Translations under genes and position numbers: made by a program | Part shown: piece by piece, positions 1 to 8,595 of the stretch | How the letters are laid out: every line of letters starts with the position of its first letter | Position numbering within the stretch: position 1 is the first letter of the stretch | Source of the DNA: Bacteriovorax sp. | GTDB lineage: Bacteria > Bdellovibrionota > Bacteriovoracia > Bacteriovoracales > Bacteriovoracaceae | DNA length: 64,000 bases | Direction: 5' to 3' | NCBI GenBank assembly: GCA_014378525.1 | Contig: JACMNL010000026.1 | Span: forward strand, 28,687 to 92,686 | Notes under the pieces: model-generated | The model's input: the letters and a program-made list of their open reading frames with translations, nothing else | Told to the model about the DNA's origin: nothing | Databases searched by the model: none

Positions 1-1
1 A

Positions 2-484
2 TCAGGTGCAAAATGCTGTTCAGGATACGCCAATACAACAAGCGGAAAACTGACTTGTAAACTTCCTATTGGTACTGATCTAAATGTTTTCTTCAATAAG
101 TTTGTTTCCGGTGAAGGTATCGGCGATACTCAACCAGGCGGTGGTTTATTACTGCCATCATCAGACGGAACAACTGTGACTGAAGAGCAAAGTGACTTTA
201 ACGAGTATACTGGTGAACCAAAAATGAGACCGAGTACTTTCCAGAAACTGGAAGAATTAGGAAAAGCATACTGTGCAAACCTAAAAGTTGGTAACGGCGG
301 ATCTTTCGGCCAGTTCCCACCTGAACCATACAGCGGATATGTGTTGCCATCTGGGACTACGAATTTCTCTTATCCTATCAGTATCGTTGACTCGATTATC
401 GATTCAGAAGCATCCGGTAATAATGCCGGCAAGTTCCCTTTTGATAACGGCTATCGCTGGGACCACCATTATTATTGCAAATAA
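2..484 (+). CDS. C-terminal part of a Cys-containing, probably exported protein of unknown function
   Basis: The reading frame is open from the left edge of the window to the TAA at 482-484, so only the last 160 residues are visible and the true start lies upstream. The fragment has several cysteines (a CC pair near its start and a Cys just before the C-terminus) and is rich in Gly, Ser, Pro and Tyr, as in exported proteins with disulfides. I recognise no domain. A GTG at 176 could be read as a start, but the open frame continues upstream with the same composition, so I treat that codon as internal. A small inverted repeat (493-498 with 509-514) follows the gene, without a convincing T-run. 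Confidence 0.6.
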   Translation, partial: SGAKCCSGYANTTSGKLTCKLPIGTDLNVFFNKFVSGEGIGDTQPGGGLLLPSSDGTTVTEEQSDFNEYTGEPKMRPSTFQKLEELGKAYCANLKVGNGGSFGQFPPEPYSGYVLPSGTTNFSYPISIVDSIIDSEASGNNAGKFPFDNGYRWDHHYYCK

Positions 485-533
485 CTCGCAGAAAACCGTT
501 TTCAACTCCGGTTTAGTCTGCTAAATTGGCCTC

Positions 534-1382
534 ATGAAGACCATCTTTCTTGTGCCATTTTTCCTGTTTGTAAGTCCAGTAATTGCAGGAGTAAAAATCT
601 CGTGTTCACATCCTGAATTATGCAGAGTCGCTAAAATTATTTTCTCTGAAAATCATATTTCTAATTTTGAATTTGAATCTCTCGTAAAAATTGTGGGAGA
701 CCCCCATGAGTTTGAACCTACAACAACTGAAGTGAAAGACCTGATCAAATCAGAAATTTTAATTTCTGGCCCCGTTGAACTTAATCCCTGGATTAAAAAA
801 GTAAATTACCAGCGCTCTAAAATGAACAGCGTGAAAACTATCAATGTTCCGCTTGAAGACAGCGACTACAATCAATACGCATCTATTAGTCGCGAACCAC
901 TTTCCCACTTCTGGTTATACCCTAAAATTTTCTGTTCACTCAAAACTCATATGGAAGAACAGTTTGTGGCCATGGGTTACTTAAAAACTCTTCCACAAAA
1001 TAAAACTTGTGCAACAGAAGGTGCAAAAGTCACCGCGGAATTACAATCGACCCTGGAATCTTTAAAACTTCCTGTCATTCTCACTCACGATGCTTTATTA
1101 CCTTTACTTGAATCACTAAAATTTTCCAGTGGGGTTGTAGCGATAAAAGGCTCTGGTCACCATTCTGAAGCCTCTCCTCAGTCCGTTAAAAAACTTTACG
1201 ATGCCCTTAAGTCACCCAAAGCTATCTGGGTTATCGAAACAAAAATAAGCGTACCTCAAAATATTCTATCGAAAAAAAGAAACACGGATCTTGTCGTGAA
1301 TATAGATACAGCGAATTCAGAAGGCACAGATTATTTTCAGGTGCTGAAAATTTTCAACGAAAAATTAAAGGCGCTAAAATGA
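534..1382 (+). CDS. znuA: Zinc/manganese-type ABC transporter substrate-binding protein (ZnuA-like)
   Basis: Periplasmic metal-binding protein of the cluster A-I (ZnuA/TroA) family, 282 aa. A signal peptide covers about residues 1-18 and ends in a VIAG-type cleavage site. Metal-ligand motifs of the family are visible in order: PHEFEPT, a SHFWLYP segment (usually DPHxWLDP), and THDALLP, which corresponds to the usual HDA motif. A late ETK segment fits the position of the fourth, acidic ligand. The stop codon overlaps the ATG of the ATPase gene (ATGA), and the permease follows, so all three genes should be co-translated. Zinc is inferred from family and from the His-rich tail of the ATPase; manganese cannot be excluded. 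The ribosome-binding site before 534 is weak. Confidence 0.85.
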   Translation: MKTIFLVPFFLFVSPVIAGVKISCSHPELCRVAKIIFSENHISNFEFESLVKIVGDPHEFEPTTTEVKDLIKSEILISGPVELNPWIKKVNYQRSKMNSVKTINVPLEDSDYNQYASISREPLSHFWLYPKIFCSLKTHMEEQFVAMGYLKTLPQNKTCATEGAKVTAELQSTLESLKLPVILTHDALLPLLESLKFSSGVVAIKGSGHHSEASPQSVKKLYDALKSPKAIWVIETKISVPQNILSKKRNTDLVVNIDTANSEGTDYFQVLKIFNEKLKALK

Positions 1383-2212
1383 GTGAGACAATCCTTCGCG
1401 CAGAAAAAATCAGCTTTAGCTATGATGGATATGATCCGATCCTGAAAGATATTTCATTTTCATTAAAACGCGGAGAAAGCCTTGGCGTACTAGGCCCTAA
1501 TGGCGGTGGTAAATCTACGTTAATGAAAATCATTGCAGGACTGCTGAAACCTTCAAGCGGTGAAATTTTTTTCAATGAAAAGCCTGTCAGTGAATTTAAA
1601 GGTTACCCTTTTCATTTATTTTCTTATGTCCCGCAATCTAGTGAACTAAATCCAACAATGCCGGTGAAGGTTTTTGAGTTTCTGGATTTCTCAATGTCAC
1701 TGTATAAAATTAAAAATCCAAAACTCATTGAGGAACTTTTAGAAATCGTTGGTATTTCCCACAAAAAGAATTCGTTACTTTCAAAACTTTCCGGTGGAGA
1801 AAAACAGCGGGTACTCATCGCCCGCGCAATGATTCAAAAACCTCAGCTACTTCTTCTGGATGAACCCACTAAGGGTCTCGACAGTAAAGGACAGGATCAG
1901 CTGCTGGCACTCATTGAGAACATTAAAAAGCGCGATGGCACTGCTGTCATGATCGTCGATCACAACATTAACCAGATTATCAAGAGCTGCCAGAATATTT
2001 TATGCCTGAACCGCAATTATCACTGGCATGACCATAAGGATTTTCTTACAAAAAATATTCTTGAAGATATTTATCACTGTGAGTTTGAACATCTATTAAT
2101 TCACGAAAAAGATTTAGGTACGGATCATCCGCACAATCATCACTTCTGCGAACATGATCATGACATGATCCCGGCGCCTATTTCTCATCCTTTCATCAGG
2201 AGAAAACCGTGA
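1379..2212 (+). CDS. znuC: Metal ABC transporter ATP-binding protein with His-rich tail (ZnuC-like)
   Basis: Cytoplasmic ATPase of the metal importer, 277 aa. Walker A is GPNGGGKST near residue 40, the ABC signature is LSGGEKQR, and Walker B is LLLLDEPTKGLD followed by the switch histidine in VDHN. After the ABC domain the last 40 or so residues are rich in His, Asp, Glu and Cys (HPHNHHFCEHDHD), a likely metal-binding tail. ZnuC proteins often carry such tails, and an autoregulatory zinc sensor is a reasonable inference. The gene overlaps both neighbours by 4 nt (ATGA at the start, GTGA at the end), giving a tight binding protein-ATPase-permease operon. Confidence 0.88.
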   Translation: MSETILRAEKISFSYDGYDPILKDISFSLKRGESLGVLGPNGGGKSTLMKIIAGLLKPSSGEIFFNEKPVSEFKGYPFHLFSYVPQSSELNPTMPVKVFEFLDFSMSLYKIKNPKLIEELLEIVGISHKKNSLLSKLSGGEKQRVLIARAMIQKPQLLLLDEPTKGLDSKGQDQLLALIENIKKRDGTAVMIVDHNINQIIKSCQNILCLNRNYHWHDHKDFLTKNILEDIYHCEFEHLLIHEKDLGTDHPHNHHFCEHDHDMIPAPISHPFIRRKP

Positions 2213-3048
2213 GCGCTTACTTTACAGACTTCCTTCATTACGATTTTTTATTGTACGCACTGCTCGGGACAATTTTTTTATCGCTTACATGTGGCCTGAT
2301 TTCTCCACTGATTATCGCGAGAAAGAATGCTTTCATGGGCGCAGCGATTTCTCACTCGACTCTACTCGGTCTGGCAATTTCGTTAAGCCTTTTTCAGGCC
2401 ACACAGGCCTTGCCGGTTTTTTTATCGACGTTGTTAATTACAATTTTTTTAACACTGTTTCTTGCCTATTCAACTTTTAGACAAAAACTTCCCAATGATT
2501 CTTTGATAGGAATTTTTTATACGTCTTCGATGGCACTCGGAATTATCATTCATACACTTTTTGCCAAAGACCAGAGTGATCTTTTAAGTTTTTTATTCGG
2601 GAATATCCTGCTTTTAACCAAAGAAGATTTGTACCTGTCGTTTATTATTTTAATCATTACCATTCTTGTGATTCTCATTCCGATGAAAAAATGGCTCTTC
2701 TTAACTTTTGACGAAGAAGGAGCAATTACCTCAGGAATTAGAGCGCAGGTTTTTCATTATGCATTTTTTGTTTTACTCGCTTTTTTAATTGTTACCAGCA
2801 TCAAACTGGCCGGAACAGTTCTGGTGGAAACACTTTTACTGGTACCAGGTTTTTTTGCATTGAAATTCTCCACTAATATCAGGCAGACATTTGCTATAAG
2901 CACGATTTTTTCAGTGGTTTTTGCTGTGATCGGAATTGTCCTTGCTAACGCCTTCGGACTTCCAAGTGGCGCGACTCTCGCAGTCGTTCTCTTTGGTGCT
3001 CTTATTCTATCCCTTTTAGTAAAAAGAGTTTATAATTTACTAAGATAA
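2209..3048 (+). CDS. znuB: Metal ABC transporter permease (ZnuB/TroC-like)
   Basis: Integral inner-membrane permease of the ABC-3 family, 279 aa, with about eight hydrophobic segments. The GTG start at 2209 overlaps the ATPase stop codon and has an AGGAGA ribosome-binding site just upstream. Family hallmarks are a GAAISHSTLLG segment in the N-terminal half (usually GDAxSHA) and the late segment KLAGTVLVETLLLVPG. The length and the position as third gene behind binding protein and ATPase fit the classical zinc/manganese importer layout. The operon probably ends here, since 25 nt separate it from the next gene, which has its own ribosome-binding site. Confidence 0.88.
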   Translation: MSAYFTDFLHYDFLLYALLGTIFLSLTCGLISPLIIARKNAFMGAAISHSTLLGLAISLSLFQATQALPVFLSTLLITIFLTLFLAYSTFRQKLPNDSLIGIFYTSSMALGIIIHTLFAKDQSDLLSFLFGNILLLTKEDLYLSFIILIITILVILIPMKKWLFLTFDEEGAITSGIRAQVFHYAFFVLLAFLIVTSIKLAGTVLVETLLLVPGFFALKFSTNIRQTFAISTIFSVVFAVIGIVLANAFGLPSGATLAVVLFGALILSLLVKRVYNLLR

Positions 3049-3079
3049 ATTTACGTCAGACTTTTAAACAGGGATGTTT

Positions 3080-3556
3080 ATGAAAAATCAAAACGAGCCA
3101 AAAACCGTGGCCGAAAGTGCAGTTGAAATGCGCTTCCTCGTTATGCCCAACGATACCAATCCACAAAATTCAATCTTCGGGGGCGTCGTCATGTCGTGGA
3201 TCGATATGGCAGCAGCAATGTGCGCTGAGAGACACTCAAACAGACCTGTCGTCACTGTTCACGTCGATGACATAAGCTTTAAGGCACCGATGAAAATCGG
3301 AGACCACGCGCTGATTAAAGCAAGTATCAACTACGTCGGTAAAACATCGATGCTTGTTGGTGTAAAAGTTATTGCTGAAAATCCCTTCACGGGAATCACA
3401 AGACATACGACAACCGCCTATCTTGCATTCGTTGCCCTTGATGATATCGGAAGACCAATTCAAATCAGAGGACTTATCCCAGAAACAGAAGATGAAATCC
3501 GCCGTTTCGAAAATGGTAAGGCCCGTATCGACGATATGAAAAAAAATAAAAAATGA
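3080..3556 (+). CDS. Acyl-CoA thioesterase, hotdog fold (YciA/BACH-like)
   Basis: Predicted to hydrolyse acyl-CoA thioesters. It is a 158 aa single hotdog domain. The motif NSIFGGVVMSWIDMAAAMCA matches the family's catalytic-helix segment, with Asn and Asp near residues 25-40, and VHVDDISFKAPMKIGD is the typical following strand. A second ATG lies 6 nt upstream at 3074, but the AGGG ribosome-binding site at 3070-3073 would touch it and sits 6 nt from 3080, so I take 3080. The C-terminal tail is lysine-rich. It is followed 13 nt later by the ABC1-kinase gene, and the two are likely co-transcribed. Confidence 0.85.
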   Translation: MKNQNEPKTVAESAVEMRFLVMPNDTNPQNSIFGGVVMSWIDMAAAMCAERHSNRPVVTVHVDDISFKAPMKIGDHALIKASINYVGKTSMLVGVKVIAENPFTGITRHTTTAYLAFVALDDIGRPIQIRGLIPETEDEIRRFENGKARIDDMKKNKK

Positions 3557-3569
3557 GGAATAAAAAATA

Positions 3570-4910
3570 ATGGGAGACGACTTCAAGTCCTCTAAATTAT
3601 CCCGCTTCTTAAGTGTCGGAACAAGTCTTACGAAGGCGACAGCTCAACTTGCAGTTGATGCTGCAAAAACCAAAGCACAAAGCTACCTTGATAAAAATCC
3701 TGAAATAAAAGACATGGGCCTGAAGATCAAGGCCTCAAAAGAAATTATCCAGACTATGGGCGAATTAAAAGGCGCCATGATGAAACTAGGACAAATGATT
3801 TCTATTTCCGAAGATATGTTTTTACCAAAAGAAATTTCTGATCTCTTCCGTGACCTGCAAAAAAATTCACCATCAATGCCTGATGAAGAAGTCAAACGCA
3901 TGATTATGGAAAACTTCAAAAAAACACCGGAAGAACTTTTTCTTGAATTCGAAATAAAACCTATCGCTGCAGCAAGTATCGGCCAGGTACACAGGGCAAA
4001 ACTTCATACTGGAGAATCGGTCGCCGTTAAAATCCAGTACCCGAAAATCGTCAACGCCATCAAATACGATTTTCAGAATCTGCATAAGATCGACAGACTG
4101 GTCCACCTTCTCTATCCCAATAAACCAAACATCGACGGAATGATTGCAGAGCTAAAAACATCTCTTCTTGAAGAGTGCAATTATCTGCACGAGATGGAAC
4201 AGATTCAGTATTTCAAAGTGCAGTATAAAGATAAATTTCCAATGATTCACATCCCGGCCGTCCATCCTGAATTCTGTACTGAGCAGATTTTAACTATGGA
4301 ATGGGTTGAAGGTGACTCATTTGAGGACACACTCTATTATACGGAAGAGCAGAAAAATTTTCTTGGCACTTCTTTGTATCAAAGTTATTTGTTTTCACTT
4401 TTTGAACTCAATAGACTTCACACAGATCCGCAAAATGGAAATTATCTCTTTAAACCTGATAAAATTATCATGCTCGATTTTGGATCAACCAGAGAGTTTG
4501 ACCGTGACTTCGTGGTCGATTACACGGGTCTCATGATGTCGATGGAAGAAAACCGTTCCGATATTTATTTTATCATTTCAAAAAAACTTCAGATGTTCCG
4601 CGAAGAAGATGAAGAAGAACTTCTGGTACGCCATTTTCACATGATCCGCGATCTTTATCTTCCTTACACCGTTGAAGGTGTACACACAATTACAGAAATA
4701 AATCCATTCCAGCTTTTTAAGGATTTCATCAAAGACCTCGACTTCAAAGGCCGGAAATCCCCAAGGCAGGAGTTTCTCCTCCTCGATCGCTCAACTTTTG
4801 GGCTTTACACTAAATTGAAAGGCTGGAAGGCCCAAATTAATTGGCTGGAAGGCCGAAATAAGTTTAGGAATTCCATCGAAAATGAGGTTAAATTTAAATA
4901 TCAGTTTTAG
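3570..4910 (+). CDS. ABC1/UbiB (ADCK) family atypical kinase-like protein
   Basis: A 446 aa member of the AarF/UbiB/ADCK protein-kinase-like family, whose members support ubiquinone or lipid metabolism through an atypical ATPase activity. The N-terminal KxGQ-type motif is visible as MMKLGQMIS. An Ala-rich nucleotide loop reads AAASIGQVHRA and is followed by the VAVKIQYP lysine strand. The catalytic and metal loops appear as TDPQNGNYL and MLDFGS. No transmembrane helices are evident at the C-terminus, unlike UbiB proper, so this is more likely one of the shorter soluble paralogues. Its substrate cannot be told from sequence. Confidence 0.85.
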   Translation: MGDDFKSSKLSRFLSVGTSLTKATAQLAVDAAKTKAQSYLDKNPEIKDMGLKIKASKEIIQTMGELKGAMMKLGQMISISEDMFLPKEISDLFRDLQKNSPSMPDEEVKRMIMENFKKTPEELFLEFEIKPIAAASIGQVHRAKLHTGESVAVKIQYPKIVNAIKYDFQNLHKIDRLVHLLYPNKPNIDGMIAELKTSLLEECNYLHEMEQIQYFKVQYKDKFPMIHIPAVHPEFCTEQILTMEWVEGDSFEDTLYYTEEQKNFLGTSLYQSYLFSLFELNRLHTDPQNGNYLFKPDKIIMLDFGSTREFDRDFVVDYTGLMMSMEENRSDIYFIISKKLQMFREEDEEELLVRHFHMIRDLYLPYTVEGVHTITEINPFQLFKDFIKDLDFKGRKSPRQEFLLLDRSTFGLYTKLKGWKAQINWLEGRNKFRNSIENEVKFKYQF

Positions 4911-4919
4911 GATGAACTC

Positions 4920-5657
4920 ATGCTTAGATTATTAATTTCGTCTGCCTTTTTTTTAACAATGTCTGCATCTACTTTTGCAGCACTCGAATACAATAAAATT
5001 GAATTTCCAGGCTGTCCGGAAAATGCTTACTGCCAGAAAGAAACGGGTGTTGTCAGACAACAATGGCTAGAAGAACTTGATAAGTTTGGCAAAAATAAAA
5101 TCTCTGAAAGTGACTTCAATAAATTTCTGCAAAATAATTTCGGCGTACCCATAGCCAATTGGGCCGCAGAAGAAGCAGGTGTTCTTCCAAGAATCATGAT
5201 GTGGGACTCTCCCTGCAAACAACATAAAAAAGAAGCTTCTAAATTTTACATCAGTGAAGTATTCAGAAAAAACCTGATGAGTTCGGAACTAAAAGATTTT
5301 ACGACTCTTTATTTTTCCAAAGCTGTCGGTGTAGACGCCAATAAAAAAATATTCACGATGATTGTTCCGCGCGGAGATACTCCGACATTCAGTGAAAATG
5401 GATATTACTATTATCTGAGAGAAGATGACGGAAAGTATTACGGACTTAGAATCAACCGTGAAGGACAGATTAAAATTTCAAAAGTCGAAACAATTAAAGA
5501 AACAGTGAAAGAAGCTGTTTGCTTAAAAGAGCAGGTAGATGTTTTCGTAAGAGAAGCACCATCACCTACTTTCTATCAAGGCTATACTTGTAAAGATATC
5601 TGGGACAAATCCACAAAGTCCTATCGACCAATGCTATTTGGCTGGAGTTGTAATTGA
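4920..5657 (+). CDS. Exported protein of unknown function
   Basis: A 245 aa protein with a clear signal peptide (residues 1-20, ending STFAA) and at least seven cysteines in the mature part, several in the first 50 residues (GCPENAYCQ) and at the C-terminus (GWSCN). This suggests a periplasmic or secreted protein held by disulfides. I recognise no family. The ATG at 4920 is preceded by the stop of the kinase-like gene 10 nt upstream. The gene ends in an overlap with the TTG start of the phosphoesterase gene, so 3080-6574 may be one operon. Confidence 0.7.
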   Translation: MLRLLISSAFFLTMSASTFAALEYNKIEFPGCPENAYCQKETGVVRQQWLEELDKFGKNKISESDFNKFLQNNFGVPIANWAAEEAGVLPRIMMWDSPCKQHKKEASKFYISEVFRKNLMSSELKDFTTLYFSKAVGVDANKKIFTMIVPRGDTPTFSENGYYYYLREDDGKYYGLRINREGQIKISKVETIKETVKEAVCLKEQVDVFVREAPSPTFYQGYTCKDIWDKSTKSYRPMLFGWSCN

Positions 5658-6574
5658 AACTCTGCCTCTTTAACGTAGAAAATTTATTTCTTATGCATAC
5701 TGGCCCAGGTGAAGGTTATAAAAAACCACTCGATAAGGTTGAATGGATCGCCAGAACATTAAAAGAAATCGATGCCGATATTATCATGCTGGTTGAAGTC
5801 GGCGGAATTCACAGCCTTGATTTATTCAACAGCAGGTATCTTGAAGATAAATATTTTACTGCTCTCATCAAGGGAAATTCAGACCGTGGAATTGAAATCG
5901 GTTACCTTATCAACAAACGTCTCGCTCATTTTCACCAGATCGTAAGTCACAAAGAAACTTCACTTGAGTTCAACTACCCTCACGAAGTAACTGAATCACA
6001 AAACAGTGGAAAAAAATTAAAAGGTCATCGTTTCTCCAGAGATATTTCTGAACTTCGTTTGCTTCAGGATGGAAAAGTCGAAATGATTCTTCTTTTGGTT
6101 CACTTAAAATCAAAACTGGATAAAGAAGGAATTGATTACAACGGAGTTATGAGAAGAACTGCCGAGCTCAAAAAGCTGGTGGAAATATACAACGAACGAC
6201 GAGGAGACTATCCCGGAGTTCCTGTGATTGTGGCCGGAGATTTTAACGGCCGTGCCCAAAGAGAATCTGTCGACCCTGAATTTGCGGCCCTTTACGAAAA
6301 AACAGACCTGGAAGATGTGCTTGAAGTCATCTCAGAGGTGCCTGAGCGAAGATTTTCTTACTTCCATTTCAACCGTGATTTTGTCCGAGAGGCGTCTCAG
6401 CTGGACTATATAATGCTTCCGCCGGAGCTTCATTCACTGGTAAAAAAAGAAGAATCGGGCATTTACCACTACCGCGACCCTCATGGAGTCATCCTTCCTT
6501 ACCCTCAGGATTCTTTCCAGCGATATGCACTTCCTTCTGACCATTATCCAGTCGTCGTCACCCTCAAAATTTAG
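5654..6574 (+). CDS. Endonuclease/exonuclease/phosphatase (EEP) family protein
   Basis: A 306 aa protein of the DNase I-like EEP superfamily, metal-dependent phosphoesterases. Core motifs in order: LFNVENLFL at the N-terminus (Asn of the NxxN-type motif), MLVEVGG (metal-binding Glu), LLVHLKSK, VIVAGDFNGRA (the GDFN motif) and LPSDHYPVV (the C-terminal SDHxP catalytic His). The start is a TTG overlapping the preceding stop (TTGA), with GGAG at 5644-5647 six nt upstream. No signal peptide is visible, so it is probably cytoplasmic. The substrate (nucleic acid, lipid or sugar phosphate) cannot be deduced. Confidence 0.85.
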   Translation: MKLCLFNVENLFLMHTGPGEGYKKPLDKVEWIARTLKEIDADIIMLVEVGGIHSLDLFNSRYLEDKYFTALIKGNSDRGIEIGYLINKRLAHFHQIVSHKETSLEFNYPHEVTESQNSGKKLKGHRFSRDISELRLLQDGKVEMILLLVHLKSKLDKEGIDYNGVMRRTAELKKLVEIYNERRGDYPGVPVIVAGDFNGRAQRESVDPEFAALYEKTDLEDVLEVISEVPERRFSYFHFNRDFVREASQLDYIMLPPELHSLVKKEESGIYHYRDPHGVILPYPQDSFQRYALPSDHYPVVVTLKI

Positions 6575-6654
6575 CAAATTTCCGTTTGTGCAACTAGCTC
6601 AAATACGTTACATTTTGGCCTTACAAATTTTTGGCCTTTTGAGGTGACACGAAC

Positions 6655-8583
6655 ATGGAAAACGACAAAAAAAACGCGCCCATTCCCTGGACAAAAGAAG
6701 AAGCTGACGATGTTTATCACATCAGTCGCTGGGGTGATGGATACTTCGATATCAACGATCAGGGACATCTTTGTGTTCTTCCTCACCGTGAAGAAAATGG
6801 CCCGCGTATAGATATTTCTGAAGTACTGGAAGAAATGAAAGCTCAAAATATTCCACTTCCAATCGTTATTCGTTTCCACGATATTTTAAGATCACATGTA
6901 AAAGTTATTAACGAAACTTTCCGCGAAGTCATTCGTGAAGCAGGATACAACGGCCAGTACAAAGGTGTTTATCCGATTAAGGTAAACCAGATGAGAGAAG
7001 TTGTTGAAGAGATCGTCGATGCCGGCGCTCCCTACGATTTCGGTCTTGAAGCTGGATCAAAACCAGAACTACTATCCGTTCTTGCATACAATGAAAATTT
7101 AAATGCACTGACAATTCTTAACGGATACAAAGACGAAGAATACCTTCGCCTTGCTCTTCTTGGAAATAAACTTGGAAGAAAAGCGATCGTCGTTATCGAA
7201 AAATTTTCTGAACTCTATACTCTTCTAAAACTTTCTCGCGAAATGAACGTTGAACCTATCATTGGTCTGCGTGCAAAAATGGTAGTTAAAGGTTCTGGAA
7301 AATGGGCAGACTCTGGTGGAGAAAAAGCAAAGTTTGGTTTAACGATTGCTGAAATCCTGACTGCTGTTCAAATTTTAAAAGATGAAGGTTTCATCAATTC
7401 ATTAAAACTTCTTCACTTCCATATCGGATCTCAAGTTACTGACATCAGAACTGTAAAAGAAGTTATCCGTGAAGGTGGAAGAATTTTCGCGAAGCTGGTT
7501 CAAATAGGTGCTCCTCTTGAGTACTTCGATGTTGGTGGTGGTCTTGGAGTTGATTACGATGGTTCACAATCGACAAGTGATTCATCAATGAACTACAAAC
7601 TTGCAGACTACGCTTCTGACATTGTTTATATTTTAAAAGAAATCTGTGATGCTGAAAAAGTTCCACATCCAAATATTGTTTCAGAATCTGGCCGCGCGAT
7701 TACAGCTCGCCACTCATGCGTGATCACAAATGTTGTCGATAAAATTGAAACTTCATTCACTGACTTCAATACAGATAAAGTTGAAGGCGATCATACTCTC
7801 GTTGGAAATATGAGAGACCTTCTTGAAACGATCAATGAAGAAAATGCACAGGAAGTTTATAACGATGCTTTGGACTTTAAGCGTGAAACACAAAATGCTT
7901 TCCGTCTGGGAATCCTTAAACTTGAAGAACGTGCACGCATTGAAACTCTTTTCTGGAAAATTACAAAAAAGATTTCTGCTCTTCTTCCAACTATGGAATT
8001 CATTCCTGAGAACCTGTACGACATCGATCAGGGGATTGCTCCCCAGTACCTTTGTAACTTCTCTATCTTTCAATCTGCACCTGATTTATGGGCCATTGGA
8101 CAGCTTCTGCCAATCGTTCCGATCACTCGCCTGAATGAAAAACCGGAAGTTTTGGGAACTCTCGTAGACATTACTTGTGACTCTGATGGAAAAATTAATA
8201 AATTTATCGACATCAACGAAACGAGATCACTACTTCCACTACACGAACTTCGTCCTGATGAAGAATACAACATTGGATTATTTTTAACGGGTGCTTACCA
8301 GGACGTTATGGGAGACCTTCACAATTTATTTGGACGCTTAAATGAAGTCCATGTTTTCTGTGATGATGAAGATCCAACAGATTTCTACATTGAAGAAGTG
8401 ATAAAAGGATCGAGCTCTGAATCTGTACTGGCAGCTATGCAGTACAATCCGGAAGCAATGGCCTACACAATGAAAAAGAACATCGACAGACAAATTCAGA
8501 GCGGGAAAATCAATCCGCGTGAAGGTGTTCGTCTGGTTGATTTTTACGAGAGCTGCTTAAAATCTTATACATACTTAAAATAG
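6655..8583 (+). CDS. speA: Biosynthetic arginine decarboxylase
   Basis: PLP-dependent enzyme converting arginine to agmatine, the first step of polyamine synthesis by the ADC route; 642 aa, normal for SpeA. The PLP lysine lies in YPIKVNQ. Other SpeA segments are LRAKMVVKGSGKW, the GSQVTDIR motif, FDVGGGLGVDYDG and the C-terminal domain segment LPLHELRPDEEYNIGLFLTGAYQ. A GAGG ribosome-binding site precedes the ATG. The gene sits 12 nt upstream of a deoxyhypusine-synthase-like gene, and no agmatinase or agmatine deiminase gene is present in this window. A 10-bp direct repeat (6613-6622 and 6629-6638) lies just upstream. Confidence 0.95.
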   Translation: MENDKKNAPIPWTKEEADDVYHISRWGDGYFDINDQGHLCVLPHREENGPRIDISEVLEEMKAQNIPLPIVIRFHDILRSHVKVINETFREVIREAGYNGQYKGVYPIKVNQMREVVEEIVDAGAPYDFGLEAGSKPELLSVLAYNENLNALTILNGYKDEEYLRLALLGNKLGRKAIVVIEKFSELYTLLKLSREMNVEPIIGLRAKMVVKGSGKWADSGGEKAKFGLTIAEILTAVQILKDEGFINSLKLLHFHIGSQVTDIRTVKEVIREGGRIFAKLVQIGAPLEYFDVGGGLGVDYDGSQSTSDSSMNYKLADYASDIVYILKEICDAEKVPHPNIVSESGRAITARHSCVITNVVDKIETSFTDFNTDKVEGDHTLVGNMRDLLETINEENAQEVYNDALDFKRETQNAFRLGILKLEERARIETLFWKITKKISALLPTMEFIPENLYDIDQGIAPQYLCNFSIFQSAPDLWAIGQLLPIVPITRLNEKPEVLGTLVDITCDSDGKINKFIDINETRSLLPLHELRPDEEYNIGLFLTGAYQDVMGDLHNLFGRLNEVHVFCDDEDPTDFYIEEVIKGSSSESVLAAMQYNPEAMAYTMKKNIDRQIQSGKINPREGVRLVDFYESCLKSYTYLK

Positions 8584-8595
8584 TCAGGGGAATTT

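Noticed and set aside
288..524. A 78-codon frame on the plus strand
   Set aside because: It overlaps the C-terminal coding part of the first gene in another frame and has no ribosome-binding site.
7823..8134. A 103-codon frame on the plus strand within speA
   Set aside because: It lies entirely inside the well-supported speA coding region in another frame.
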